DNA of 64,000 nucleotides from Gorsachius magnificus. Lineage: Eukaryota; Chordata; Aves; Pelecaniformes; Ardeidae. The translations under genes and the position numbers were made by a program. Numbering within the stretch: position 1 is the stretch's first letter; each line of letters starts with the position of its first letter. Positions 54,101 through 64,000 of this stretch are shown here, one piece after another. The stretch lies in assembly GCA_034008185.1 (NCBI GenBank), contig CM067089.1, positions 22,540,213 through 22,604,212 of the forward strand. The letters run 5' to 3'. A model generated the notes under the pieces. It made no database searches, had not been told where the DNA came from, and was given only the letters and a program-made list of their open reading frames with translations.

Positions 54101-57100
54101 TAATACCGAATTTGTCTTGGCTAGTAACTGCAAACAAAGGCTGCTGTATGCAGGCTATGAAATGGGAAAGGTCTCTAAAAAGAGCACTTGTAGTTCATGT
54201 GATTTTTATTTCAGTAGTAGCACTTGCTCCCATCCTCATGTTGTCCTTCAGCTGTGCTGGTACTGCTCTGTGGGGGGCCGGTGAACCAGTCAGGAGAGAG
54301 CCACCTAAAACCAGCCTGGGCCTCCATGGCACTTCACCCGATCAGGCCTCCATGCTCCAGCGTGAGGTAATGCTTCATTTAATAGCCTCTACCAGTTTCT
54401 CTTTTACACTTATTTTAATTCACAGTATACTTTCATTTGACCTCTGTGTGCTGAACAATCCTTTGTGAGTTAAAAAATTTAACATTAGGAAGGCATTATC
54501 CTTCTTTTGAGTATGGTATGAAACTGCTGGAGTGTGACAATAAAGTGCCAAGTATTTTGGAAAGAATTAATCCCTACTTAGCAGCAAATCCAGAAGATGA
54601 GGATTATGATTATTTTTTTTTGCTTTTAATTAATGTGAAGATGACTCAAAAAAATCTGTTGAAGTGAAAAAATGCCAAGCAGAGTCACTTTTTCAGAGAA
54701 CATAGTCCAAAAAGTATAGCATCCAGCTCAGTAGAGGCATAAATGCAAACTCTGAGGCCTGGATTTATAATAATGTAAGTCTGTGTTTCAGCTGTGGTGC
54801 CAACTTTAATGTCTTCTCTCTCCTGAATGTACCAGTACAGGTCCTGAAGATGTAATCCATGGTCTAAAAGTCTTCTCGTGACAGTTGTTTTCCTCTTTCC
54901 CATCCCCCTCCCCCCCCCGTAAAAGGTTTATTGCCTAGTAAGTCAGTCTGAAAACTGATATTTTTTTTTTCAGTGAAAAATTGAAGCTTAGAGTGCATTC
55001 GATAGGTCTTGCAAGAAACAAAAATAGAAAATACTAAAGTTTTCATAAGAAATAGGAGAAAGATGCATCCATTCCAGAATAGCTGGGGCACTATTTTCTC
55101 CGGGACTACAGGAAAGCGCTGCAATGCTGCAGGACAGCTGTTGGCTGGTTTCTTATTGTCTTGCCTCGCCAGGCTTTGCTTCAGTTTTGCTTGACCAGAC
55201 GTCCCATTCATATTTTCATTTCGACTAACTGTCGTTATCAGAGAAATAGTGTTTTGTGTTGGAAATACTCTACTTGATGGTGCTTTTTCTGTGCAGGTGA
55301 TTCGATTTCCTTTTTAAGCTTTATATTGCAGTTAGTGTATCGGAGAAAGTGAGCTGAATTTTGATGTATATTAGAGTTGTACTTGGGGCATAAATTAATT
55401 TTATCTACTAGAAATGGGTCCAGTGATGACAAAAAGAGGAGGGAGGGGGAGCTGGAATTATTTATGTTCACTTTGATTCACTATTTGCAGAGTGAAAACA
55501 TTCGCTAAGAAGCAAATGTGGGGGTTTTTTTCTCCAAATCGGTTTCTTGTAAATCTCTAAATCTTTTGCTGCCTGAATTCTTGTAAATATGAGCCCTTTT
55601 GTCTTGTTTCACTTGAAAAGGAAACATTAGGGAAGGAAATTGGGATATGAAATGGCTGCTAACTGCATTACTTATGAATTGTAGATGGGGAAAAATAGCT
55701 TTCTGGCTTGAAGAGGTGGATTTATTTTATTTCCAAATGCAGCCTCTTGTGCATTATTTGCATTATTCCTATTTTTGTCTGCTGTCCTTTTTTTCTACTT
55801 TTACCCTGATTGCTTTGTTTCTTCATTTATGGTAGTTTCTTGAAAATTGCTGAGGCCTTTAAAAAGTTTTATTTTTTACAAACAGTATTCCTAGTCAGTG
55901 AGCCTGATCATACTGTACCATATATATAATACCATACGCAGTTTTAGTTATTTGTTAATAATTTTGTACCTCGTGTTAAAGTAAAAGAGGTCTTATGATC
56001 TGTCCAGGTAAAGCTGCCATCAGCAAATGGATCTTAATGTAGTGTGGGTGAAGAAGCAAAAGAATACTTTGAAACCTTTCCTTATCCAGTCTGTGGGAAG
56101 CTTCTGCAGGTGGAAGGGCAGAATTACAAAACCAATCATTTAATTGCTTTAGTAGTTCCTTTCTAAATGTCCTTTTTTGTTACCTACTTGAGGATAACCA
56201 GGAGGAGTTAAAGACTCTAGCAACATCCATCCCTCCATTTGCTTGGTTTGCCTTCGCTTTAAGCCAGCTCATTAATAAATCATTAACTGTGCTTTAATTT
56301 TTTGCAGATGATGTAATGCAGACTACTTACTGTGAAATTGACTTGGATAAAGGCAGAAGAGACGCGTTTGTGTATGCTATCAAAAATCACTATTGGTACC
56401 AGATGTATATTGATGACTTGCCGATATGGGGTGAGTGATATTATGCGTAAACAACTTGATTACAACTGCAGGAGTCCTGTGCTTGTGGGTTTCATGGAGT
56501 AATTTAATGACTAAGCTTCATTATGAGAATCTCACAAGTATGTAGAATTTTTGCAACCAAATAATACAAATATGAAATAATTTGAATGATTATTGCATTG
56601 AAAGAACAGTTGGATGGCTTATACTGGTGAACTATAAAAGCAATGAAAAGCTCTTTTGTTTCTCAAGCACTGATGTAATAATACCAAGTTCTTAGGGTTA
56701 AATTATTTTAAATGTTCAAGTAAGTGGTAGTTAGATAGGTCAGATATAAGGTCTATGTTAATGTGTTCATGAATAACAATTTTTGTAAAACTTTCCATGT
56801 TTTAGCTTTATTTTGGCTAGTTCTTCATTTGTTAATAACATGAGTTGTTTGATTTGCTTCTGTGGTTATTTAGTGTCTTTTAAACAGTTTTGCATGCACA
56901 GTCTGTGGTTATATGAAGTAGTTTTATTTGTTCTTACACAGTTCTTAAAATTGCTCTTGCTGAGTTATTAATCTGGGATTAGACGTACTTGTGTCTTGAA
57001 TCAAAATTTTTGTGTCCTTATTGCCATTGTCTCCTAAGCTGTCTATGTTTTGTTACTACCTTGTAACCTGTGATCACATACCTAGTAAAGAGTGCTCTGC

Positions 57101-60100
57101 AGATTGCATTTTGCACTGATAGCAATCAGCCAAACTCCCTAAGCCCTAATCTCCCTGTTGTAGATGTAAACTGAAGGGAAAGGAAAAGCACCACAAAATA
57201 CTTTGCTAAGGTAAGATCTTTGTTGCCTGTGTTCTGAGAAAGAGGTAAAAAACCCCAACATAAACAAAACCCCACAACACCTACAAAAAAATACATTTCA
57301 AGCCACATGACAGAAGTTCTTTGATAGATAGCATGCTGGAAAATGTTACCCATCATTCATTCATTCTGACAGAGGCTGTTTTTTTAGTTCATTCTTGTAA
57401 TTTTAACTGTTTTTAGAAAGTAGGTAGCTGTTGAAACATGAGTCCCAGCCAGAAATACTGGTGGTTTATTTATTTTTTATTTACCTTTTAGTCAGGAAGG
57501 CTCTTGCCTTTTTTAATGTATCTGTTTTTAAGACATATTATAGTGTCTGACAGGAGAGATACTCATATATTGTATTCTTTCTTTTCAGCTGATCTGCTTA
57601 TTAGTATATGTAACAGCTCTGTGGCAGGGTTTGGAGTAGACCCTAATTAATCTGTGTGGCCTCTACTACTCTTCTTGTGCAATTGCTGGTAGGCTTTTTA
57701 AAAGCATCCATGAGTGGCAGTTGTTGCTACAATATTTTTTTGGTTTTGGCCTTTCAGCAAAAGATCAGTGAATGATTTTCCTAGACTAGTGGCAGCTTCA
57801 CAGGCTTTAGGCTGCCCAGGGATGATGGATGCTAAGCTGACTTCTTTGGAATCCTATGTGGCTAGTGAGTCTTAGAGACTTTCTTTTTTAGGATTGATTT
57901 TTCCGATCTTATTTGGAAATATTTTTCTCACCTCAAATACTGAAGAAGAAATATACATATTAAATCTTCTACACACTGACTAAATTTTATGCTCTCAGCG
58001 GAAAAGTTTTATGCTTCAGCTCTCAGCTGAAAAATCTGTTTTACTGTGATTCTAGTGTTTTTAATGTTCTTCATCAGTATGCTTTGTTTGCACAAGAAGT
58101 CATTCCTAATGCTACAGCTAACAAACATGCAGAATCTAGGTATCACCTTCATATGATATTAAGTAGCTGTTTTTGATAGTTGTTTGGAACCAGGACCTCA
58201 AGTTGTGATATGGAATAGATGACTGCATCATCATAAGTACTGGTAATATTATGCAAGGATATAATCTGACATCAGGTGTGAAAGCAAGTGGTGCTGAAGA
58301 TTTTGTTCTATGTCTCCTGAGGGCTAGGTAAAACTAGGAGGACTGCAGATTGGTCAGTCAATAGTAGCCTGGGTTTTATTAAAAAAAAATTAATTGGTTC
58401 GTGATGGGAGGCTGAGAAAGGAGTAGAGGCACCAAAACTGCTCAGAAGTGTTTATCTGCAAGTCTGAAGAAGTATTTCTGACCTTTGGATTCCAAATGCA
58501 GTTTAGAACACTGTGAATATAGCTTATCTGCATTAACTCTGGTTTTGATGGGTCTCTGTTCAATTATAGGAATATTTCAGGCTCTGAGTGCTGCCTAAAA
58601 CTTAAAGCTCTGAGACTTGCTGCTCACTGAACAGTTTTTATTTCTGTTACAAATATGGCATGAGTGATACTGTAGGCATGGCTCCTCCAGCTTGTTAGTG
58701 TCTTTAACTGTGTTGTATAGACTTGCCTAGTACCACATAATGTGGTGGTAGAGATACTAAGAAAAACTGGTATCTTTTGCTTGATTGAGTGTCATCACAT
58801 AGCTGTTAAATTCAGTAAGTGTAATGAAAAACATTAAGACTACTCAAAATATGTGGGAGTAAGAACTTTAGTAATTAAGATGGCATCTCTGAAATACTCC
58901 GAATACTGAGGAGGTTTTTTTTGTTTTCTTAAGATAGTGTCTGGAACTGGTTACCCTCAGCTTGCATTAAAAGTATCTTGTGCTGAAACGGCTTTTTTGT
59001 TACTATGTGAAGGCTATCATGTTGATCCACTTCATTTGGATTACCTTTCCTGAGAACCCTACTAGCCAGCATGTGCTGTGTGTACTGTGTCACCCAATCC
59101 ACTATTTTTTTCACTGTTGATTTGTGTCTTGTAGCTGGATTAAACCAAAATTTTGTTCCCCAAGTGTAAGTGGCTAGAGTTCTTTAGAGTTCTTTTTTTT
59201 TTTTTGTTGGGGTTTTTTTTTTGTGTGCTGCCAAAAGAAAGGAAGTATTCTCTGAAGAGTTTAAAAGAAAAGAATTCAGATGGTGTTAATGTTTGCTGAG
59301 AATTCTAAGCAACTTCTGTTTAATTTTGTTCTTAAAGCAGACCATTCACTTCTCAGGGCTCATCCAGATGGATTTGTAGCACTCTTCTTGCCAAACTTTA
59401 GTTCGATTCATGTTTTATGTTCATCCTGGTTTTCTACCTTGGCAAAGCTTAGTGATGTCAAAGTCGATATGCACAACCATTAATATTTTTAATTCTCCTT
59501 AGGAAGTCCTCAAAATATCCAGTAAGGAGTACTCTATTTTCAGTAAAGACTAGGCATAAAATAACTTTTCTTAACTGCTCATAACTAAAGGTAATGACTC
59601 CAAACTCCTGTTTGAGGGTTTTGGAAGGTTTACACTTTATTTTCTGACCTGAAGAAGGCAACTAGGTCTTTTAAAGTGCATTCAGATAAAATTATTCCAC
59701 TTTCTATTTTTCCTGAATTGCTATCCCACAGCGGAGTGGCTAGGCTTGACGGTCTGTGTTTCAGGTCATTTCATTAAGTACATGGAGCACTGTGTTAGTT
59801 CACTCCTTCAGGTAGTGATTGATCAGAATCTCCTTTAAGTAGTTTAGAGGTCTGTATTGTCATGGGTTTGGATACTACCATGGGAACAGATGGTGTGCCA
59901 GGTGCTAGGCTGTATGGCATAGGCACAAACTGGCACATGTTTCATGTGGATGGTATATACACGGCAATCCTGACAGATGAGCATGAGTAAAAAACATGAC
60001 AGAAAACTACCACCTTGAAAACTAAAAAATACAGGTAATGCACAAGCGCCGTTCCTTCGTATACCTGCTGCTTCGTGATAAGCTGTTCCATATCCTTCAC

Positions 60101-63100
60101 CTGCTTGTTCTCCCACTCACCCCCCCCCCCTTTGTATATCTGGAGTGCTGCTTTTATGCTTTCCATCTTGTACGTGATCTTTGATATGATGGTCTTGACA
60201 TTAAAGATGATGCTTGTAGCCTGTGAACTTGGTGACTGCTAGACTTCAACCCCCTCTCCCCCAGCATAGTACAGTCTCTGGAATTTTTCTGTAGTAGATT
60301 AGACATTTTGCAGTAATTTATTGAAAAGTAAGTATTTATCATGGCTAATATTGGGTTCTGATGCTCCAGGAGTATCTGAGCAGCTTTCAGTGTTGGAGGT
60401 AATAAAAATCTTCAAGTAAATGATAACTTTCTGAATTTCTCAGTGAAAGTAACACAGAAACTTTCGTTCTTGGCAAGCATTGGAAGCTAGTGTGCAAATG
60501 AGCAAAAAGTATGTGTTGGGGAGTTAACTAATGAGGAATACAGAATGAAAGTAAAACTTTTAAGAGGATGAAAAATTAGTGAAGGGATAGATGAGAGATG
60601 GGAAAATACGAAGGTCTTGGCTAAGTTCTGTTCATAGAAGTGAAATCTGTATTCAGCTAGTTGCTTATCTGTTAGGAATTCCAAATAAAACTAGAGGGAC
60701 TATTGTGTCTTCTGTTTATTCTGCAGTGTTTGTAGCTGCATGCTTTTTTCTTTTAATGCCATTACAAAATGCTTCTTGCAGATACCTTTGGATAGAAGGT
60801 GTAATCCAGGTATTACAGTTGAAGAACATAAGGTCTGCTGTGGTGTTTTTTTTTTTTTTTTTACTGTAGTTATTGCTTTTTTAGCTGGCAAAATTTTTAT
60901 AATGCATATTTAAAAAAAAATAATTACAGAATATTTGAAAAGCATACCTGTAATAGATGCTTACATTTGTTTCCTATGCAGGTATTGTCGGAGAAGCAGA
61001 TGAAAATGGAGAAGATTATTACCTTTGGACTTACAAAAAACTTGAAATCGGTTACAATGGAAATAGAATTGTAGATGTCAATCTGACCAGTGAAGGAAAG
61101 GTGAAATTGGTACCAAACACAAAAATCCAGATGTCATATTCAGTAAGTAATTTGGTGATGCATCTGTAATAAGAAATTCTACATCATGAAATAGCTCAAA
61201 AGTAGGTACTTTATACCTACAACTGTGTATTGATATGTCAGGCTATATTAGAGGAAGATGAATCTTCACTCCTTCAAGTATTTTTTTTTTTAATTACTGA
61301 AAAACCTTGATAGGTTTATTAAGAATAAATATAACTGATGATTTTTGAAACACTTCAAACAAACCGAAGCTTCTGTAATATACAGAAAAGTGTTTTGGTG
61401 GGAAAGGAAGATGTCCCAAAAGGTATGGAGACTAGAAGTATGGAGGACCCCCAGTAGGTACACATTTTCTTAATGTTCGGAGCTCTGACATTTATATCAT
61501 AGATTTGAATTGGATTCTGAGCTAGGACCAAAACCCACTGTGAGCCATCATACTTGGCAAGCAGTTAGTATCAAATCTTATTTTGTTTCTGCAATTCTAG
61601 TAGAAATCTGTCTTATTTCTATAACCTTATTAGTAAGGTTTTCTCTGAAGCCCTCTGCTATTATATGGAATTGCTATGATAAAAGGTAATGAATAAACAG
61701 TGTTTGCTGCTCTGAGATAATGAATTAAATTTTTCAGTTTTCCTCTTATTTATTTGATGTTACTTAAATTTGTAATGGTTCACTTCTCATGTTTACCACA
61801 TTTGTATACTGAAACTTGTTCTTAATGCATTGCTTTTCTACAATGTGTTAGCAGTAGGTGTCAGCATAAGATTTTATTTCAGAGGATATGCTTGCCACTA
61901 CTACGTTTGTTTTGTGCTGAATAAGTTGCATAAAGTGCAGATAACTGGTTTTATATGTGCTTTCTAGAATTATGTTTACACTAATCTCCCTATTTCTACT
62001 GCAAAATTGATAGCAGAAATTTTGAAATTATCTATTTCAAATTCCACCAGCATTATGAAGTCCATTTGCTCTCTGAATTTTGAGGCAGACAGCACTGAGT
62101 AGCTGCCAGTAATGAAAATAACATTAGACGTTCCTTTAAAATACTTTTACTGTATAGAGTTCAAGACTTACCTATTCGATTCTGTTGGCACCACTGGGCA
62201 ATTCCTGGGCTGGCACATATGTGGTGTTTAATTCACAGATTGTCTCTGGTGGATTTGTTCTAAGCAGTGCTGCTTAGTGGCAGATGCTCTAATACAAAAG
62301 GTATCTGCTTAAAACAATGTTGAAAGCTATTAATGTTTTGAGCTACTAGTCTTGAACAAGGTTGTAATATGAACTGAAGAACATTAATATCATACCTCAA
62401 AGTGAGTACTGGTTGAGTCTTAAGGTTTTTAATCTGTCTCAGGACTGTGGCGAGTAGTAGGGGTATTCGATCTACATTTATATGCTTTCTTCTATACTGA
62501 GTAAGAGAACGGTCTGTTGAAAAAGATAGTTCTTTGTCATGTATTTTTAAAAAGATAGGCACAAGGGAGATGCATGTGTTTCAAGAACACTAAAAATCCT
62601 GATATTTCCCATCCTTGGCATGCTTTTGAGAAAAACTTAGTGTAGATTTGTGTTTAATTTCTGAAATTGTTTTCATTTTAATTTTTAAATGCAATCTTGC
62701 AAAAATTCTGAAAAATACTGTGTGCTACCATACTAGCACCGTATAGTTCATGAGTACGATTGAATCTTCCAAATCCAAAGCAGTCCTCTGCACAGCTAGT
62801 GATAGCAGTAATATGCTGCTACCCTGTGACAGTATGGCCGTAAATGCATATTTATCCAGCTGGTTTCAGAGTTATTTATTGGCAATTGAAGTGTCTAGAT
62901 TGCAGAATCCTGTGGTCTTACAGGTTTTAGGCTGCAGCTTTTAGCTTGTAGCTTTTAAAATTTTAATGTGTCTCTTTTAGGGTCCAGCTTGATCCCTCTT
63001 ATCCAGTTCTCTTCCAGTCAGCTTGTATCTCAGTTTATGTCATTTTCTTTCCTATTGGCATCTGTTTTAAATCTGTTCTTATATCTTCTTGTTTCTTCTG

Positions 63101-63987
63101 CTAGACTGTGTATTTTTTCTTGGGCACTGTACTCAGAGAATTTAGGTACACATGATTTTACTGAATACCAGTCTCCAGTGCATGGCAGCAAAACAGATCT
63201 CAGCTGCTGTTGGGGGAACAGAAGTAGCGGGTGTTGTCATCACTCAATGAACACTGGTAATGTTCTCCAAAAGCCTCTTTCATACAACGTAGCACGTGGA
63301 AACGTTGAGAAAAGGGAGTGTGCTGTCAGCAAAAATAATACTTGGAAAAATTCCACTGCTTTCACATCATTCTTGAACATATTTAAACATGCTTTCTTTC
63401 TCTAGCCTTTGTTCTGAAATCTTGGGCAACTATGGGAGGATTTTTCAAAGGTATTGCCTCATCGTTTTACAAGTATCTTTGAACTATTCATTTGACAAAA
63501 CTGAAAAATAGGGTCATTTGATGGATTTTGGTTTTAGCACCTTCTGTATGAGTATCTTCATGAACTCCTTCTATAATCATGAAAAGGGTTTGTTGTATTT
63601 GACAAGTAGAAGTTTGCGTCTTTGGTTAGTCTCACAGAGACAGTGAGAGCTGAGGCAGTGCATGACTGATTCTTCCTTGTTCCTAAATGTACGCATAGAC
63701 AAGATTAGATCCATGAGGCAAGATGGTCATTCTGTCTGACCTGTAGATACCAGTCTTTAAGAACATTAGTCCATTCTTTTGCCAAAACCTAGATTCACAC
63801 TGAAGACCATCTAAAGTGGATGACTTAAAATGTGTTTTGGGTTTCTGCATGTGAGTATGACTGAACATACTATAACGAGCTTTTCAAGTGTAAATTTTTC
63901 TCTCTTTAGGTGAAATGGAAGAAATCAGATGTGAAGTTTGAAGACCGATTCGACAAGTATCTTGACCCATCTTTCTTTCAGCATAGA
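38435..63987 (+). CDS. TM9SF3: TM9SF3 (transmembrane 9 superfamily member 3), spliced CDS, 5' five exons
   Basis: A nonaspanin family protein with a signal peptide, a large N-terminal lumenal domain and nine membrane spans. It resides in Golgi/endosomal membranes, and family members are implicated in sorting or handling membrane proteins with glycine-rich transmembrane segments. The window holds the signal-peptide exon and exons 2-5, which encode 186 contiguous residues of the lumenal domain, from [17 protein letters not shown] to [12 protein letters not shown]. These are nearly identical to human TM9SF3. Human TM9SF3 is about 589 residues, so roughly the first 40% is here and all membrane spans lie to the right. 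Introns are GT-AG and phases agree for exons 2-5. The exon 1 to exon 2 join is not resolved. Position after PIK3AP1 on the same strand matches the human gene order. Confidence 0.95.
38507..48019 (+). other. TM9SF3: TM9SF3 intron 1
   Basis: About 9.5 kb, beginning in the CpG island and then becoming AT-rich. It has an A/C-rich low-complexity run at 45044-45099, pyrimidine runs (for example TTTCTTTCTTCCTTC near 46226) and no recognised gene. The acceptor TTATCTTTCAG ends at 48019. Any missing microexon for the human DEHEHT segment would have to lie here, but none was found by eye. Confidence 0.75.
45044..45099. repeat. A-rich / ACC-type low-complexity run
   Basis: An AAT run, an A run, then CAACAACAAAAACCCAAC-type text ending in a C run. 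Similar A/C-rich (or complementary T/G-rich) runs recur near 35097, 37680, 37790, 57247 and 59190. It could be a degraded element tail or a plain microsatellite. Confidence 0.8.
48020..48215 (+). CDS. TM9SF3: TM9SF3 exon 2: lumenal domain
   Basis: 196 bases, phase 0 in and phase 1 out (donor GTAAGC). It encodes [20 protein letters not shown], then [40 protein letters not shown] and DIKFK. This is the characteristic nonaspanin N-terminal motif set ([18 protein letters not shown], YSLPFC-like, LGE-L-G). Confidence 0.98.
48216..56307 (+). other. TM9SF3: TM9SF3 intron 2
   Basis: About 8.1 kb, strongly AT-rich. It contains a 21-base T run (53948-53968) and a C run near 54906. A locally GC-rich patch at about 54225-54366 is bracketed by an acceptor-like TTTTTATTTCAG and a donor-like GAG/GTAATG. 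No recognised gene was found. The acceptor TTTTTTGCAG ends at 56307. Confidence 0.8.
53948..53968. repeat. T21 homopolymer
   Basis: 21 consecutive T in an AT-rich intron. No element body was recognised on either side, so this is not firmly a retroposon tail. Confidence 0.9.
56308..56430 (+). CDS. TM9SF3: TM9SF3 exon 3: lumenal domain
   Basis: 123 bases, phase 1 in and out (donor GTGAGT). It encodes (D)[20 protein letters not shown], then [20 protein letters not shown]. The family's [14 protein letters not shown] signature is intact. Differences from human are confined to a few residues (QTT for PAT, GRR for EKR). Symmetric phase-1 flanks make it skippable in frame, but that would remove the core motif. 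Confidence 0.98.
56431..60981 (+). other. TM9SF3: TM9SF3 intron 3
   Basis: About 4.5 kb, AT-rich. It has low-complexity runs at about 57247-57290 (A/C) and 59190-59222 (T with GGGG), a C11 run at 60120-60130, and a T run near 60845. No gene was recognised. Confidence 0.8.
60120..60130. repeat. C11 homopolymer
   Basis: Eleven consecutive C. An unusual G/C homopolymer in an AT-rich intron and a likely site of assembly or polymerase error. Confidence 0.85.
60982..61142 (+). CDS. TM9SF3: TM9SF3 exon 4: lumenal domain
   Basis: 161 bases, phase 1 in and phase 0 out (donor GTAAGT). It encodes (G)[20 protein letters not shown], then [20 protein letters not shown] and [16 protein letters not shown] is a potential N-glycosylation sequon on the lumenal side. 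Near-identical to human. Confidence 0.98.
61143..63909 (+). other. TM9SF3: TM9SF3 intron 4
   Basis: About 2.8 kb, AT-rich, with no recognised element. The 145-codon open frame at 62968-63405 has no recognisable features and no matching splice context. The acceptor TTCTCTCTTTAG ends at 63909. Confidence 0.8.
63910..63987 (+). CDS. TM9SF3: TM9SF3 exon 5: end of lumenal domain
   Basis: 78 bases, phase 0 in and out (donor GTATGT at 63988). It encodes [20 protein letters not shown], then SFFQHR, identical to human as far as I can recall it. It ends just before the first post-lumenal membrane span. The gene continues past the window edge. Confidence 0.97.
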
Positions 63988-64000
63988 GTATGTATTGTTC

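Noticed and set aside
62968..63405. 145-codon + frame in TM9SF3 intron 4
   Set aside because: Hydrophobic composition follows from T-rich sequence. No family match and no splice signals tied to the gene.

Overview
The window is vertebrate nuclear DNA, almost certainly from a bird. The evidence is a 2.2 kb CR1 LINE ending in the avian-type octamer (ATTCTATG-like) tail, a second short CR1 tail in the opposite orientation, compact GT-AG introns, and coding exons that read as clear orthologues of two genes adjacent on human chromosome 10q24.1. The species cannot be named from the sequence alone.

Both genes are on the + strand, head to tail. (1) PIK3AP1, which encodes BCAP, the B-cell adaptor for PI3K. 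The window opens inside one of its introns. Fifteen coding exons run from 10979 to the TGA at 33955-33957, and every splice phase joins correctly. They encode the last 656 residues: the DBB domain, the ankyrin-like segment, three YxxM motifs, a basic coiled-coil-like segment and the proline-rich tail. The exons for the N-terminal TIR-like domain lie upstream of the window. A 3' UTR of roughly 3 kb follows, with candidate poly(A) signals at 37046 and 37232. (2) TM9SF3, a nonaspanin of the Golgi/endomembrane system. It starts in a CpG island at about 37.9-39.1 kb, with a signal-peptide ATG at 38435. Exons 2-5 (48020, 56308, 60982, 63910) encode the lumenal N-terminal domain. The membrane-spanning part lies beyond the right edge.

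Layout: 1-10978 PIK3AP1 intron with the CR1 at 2165-4374; 10979-33957 PIK3AP1 coding exons; 33958-about 37260 3' UTR; about 37260-37890 short intergenic spacer; 37900-39150 CpG-island promoter; 38435-64000 TM9SF3. There are no tRNA, rRNA or CRISPR features and no convincing extra protein-coding gene. The long reading frames outside the listed exons look like chance frames or shadows.

The points most worth a second look are: loss of the tyrosine in the YxxM motif of the DBB domain, with a different YxxM-shaped tetrapeptide upstream; a CR1 tail lying 14 bp from a PIK3AP1 splice donor; a third YxxM whose tyrosine codon is split by an intron and whose exon could be skipped in frame; an A/C-rich block at 23.85-24.74 kb that may be a reverse-orientation element; and a TM9SF3 first exon that lacks the expected acidic/histidine peptide and an in-phase strong donor. 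No clearly novel biological system was found.
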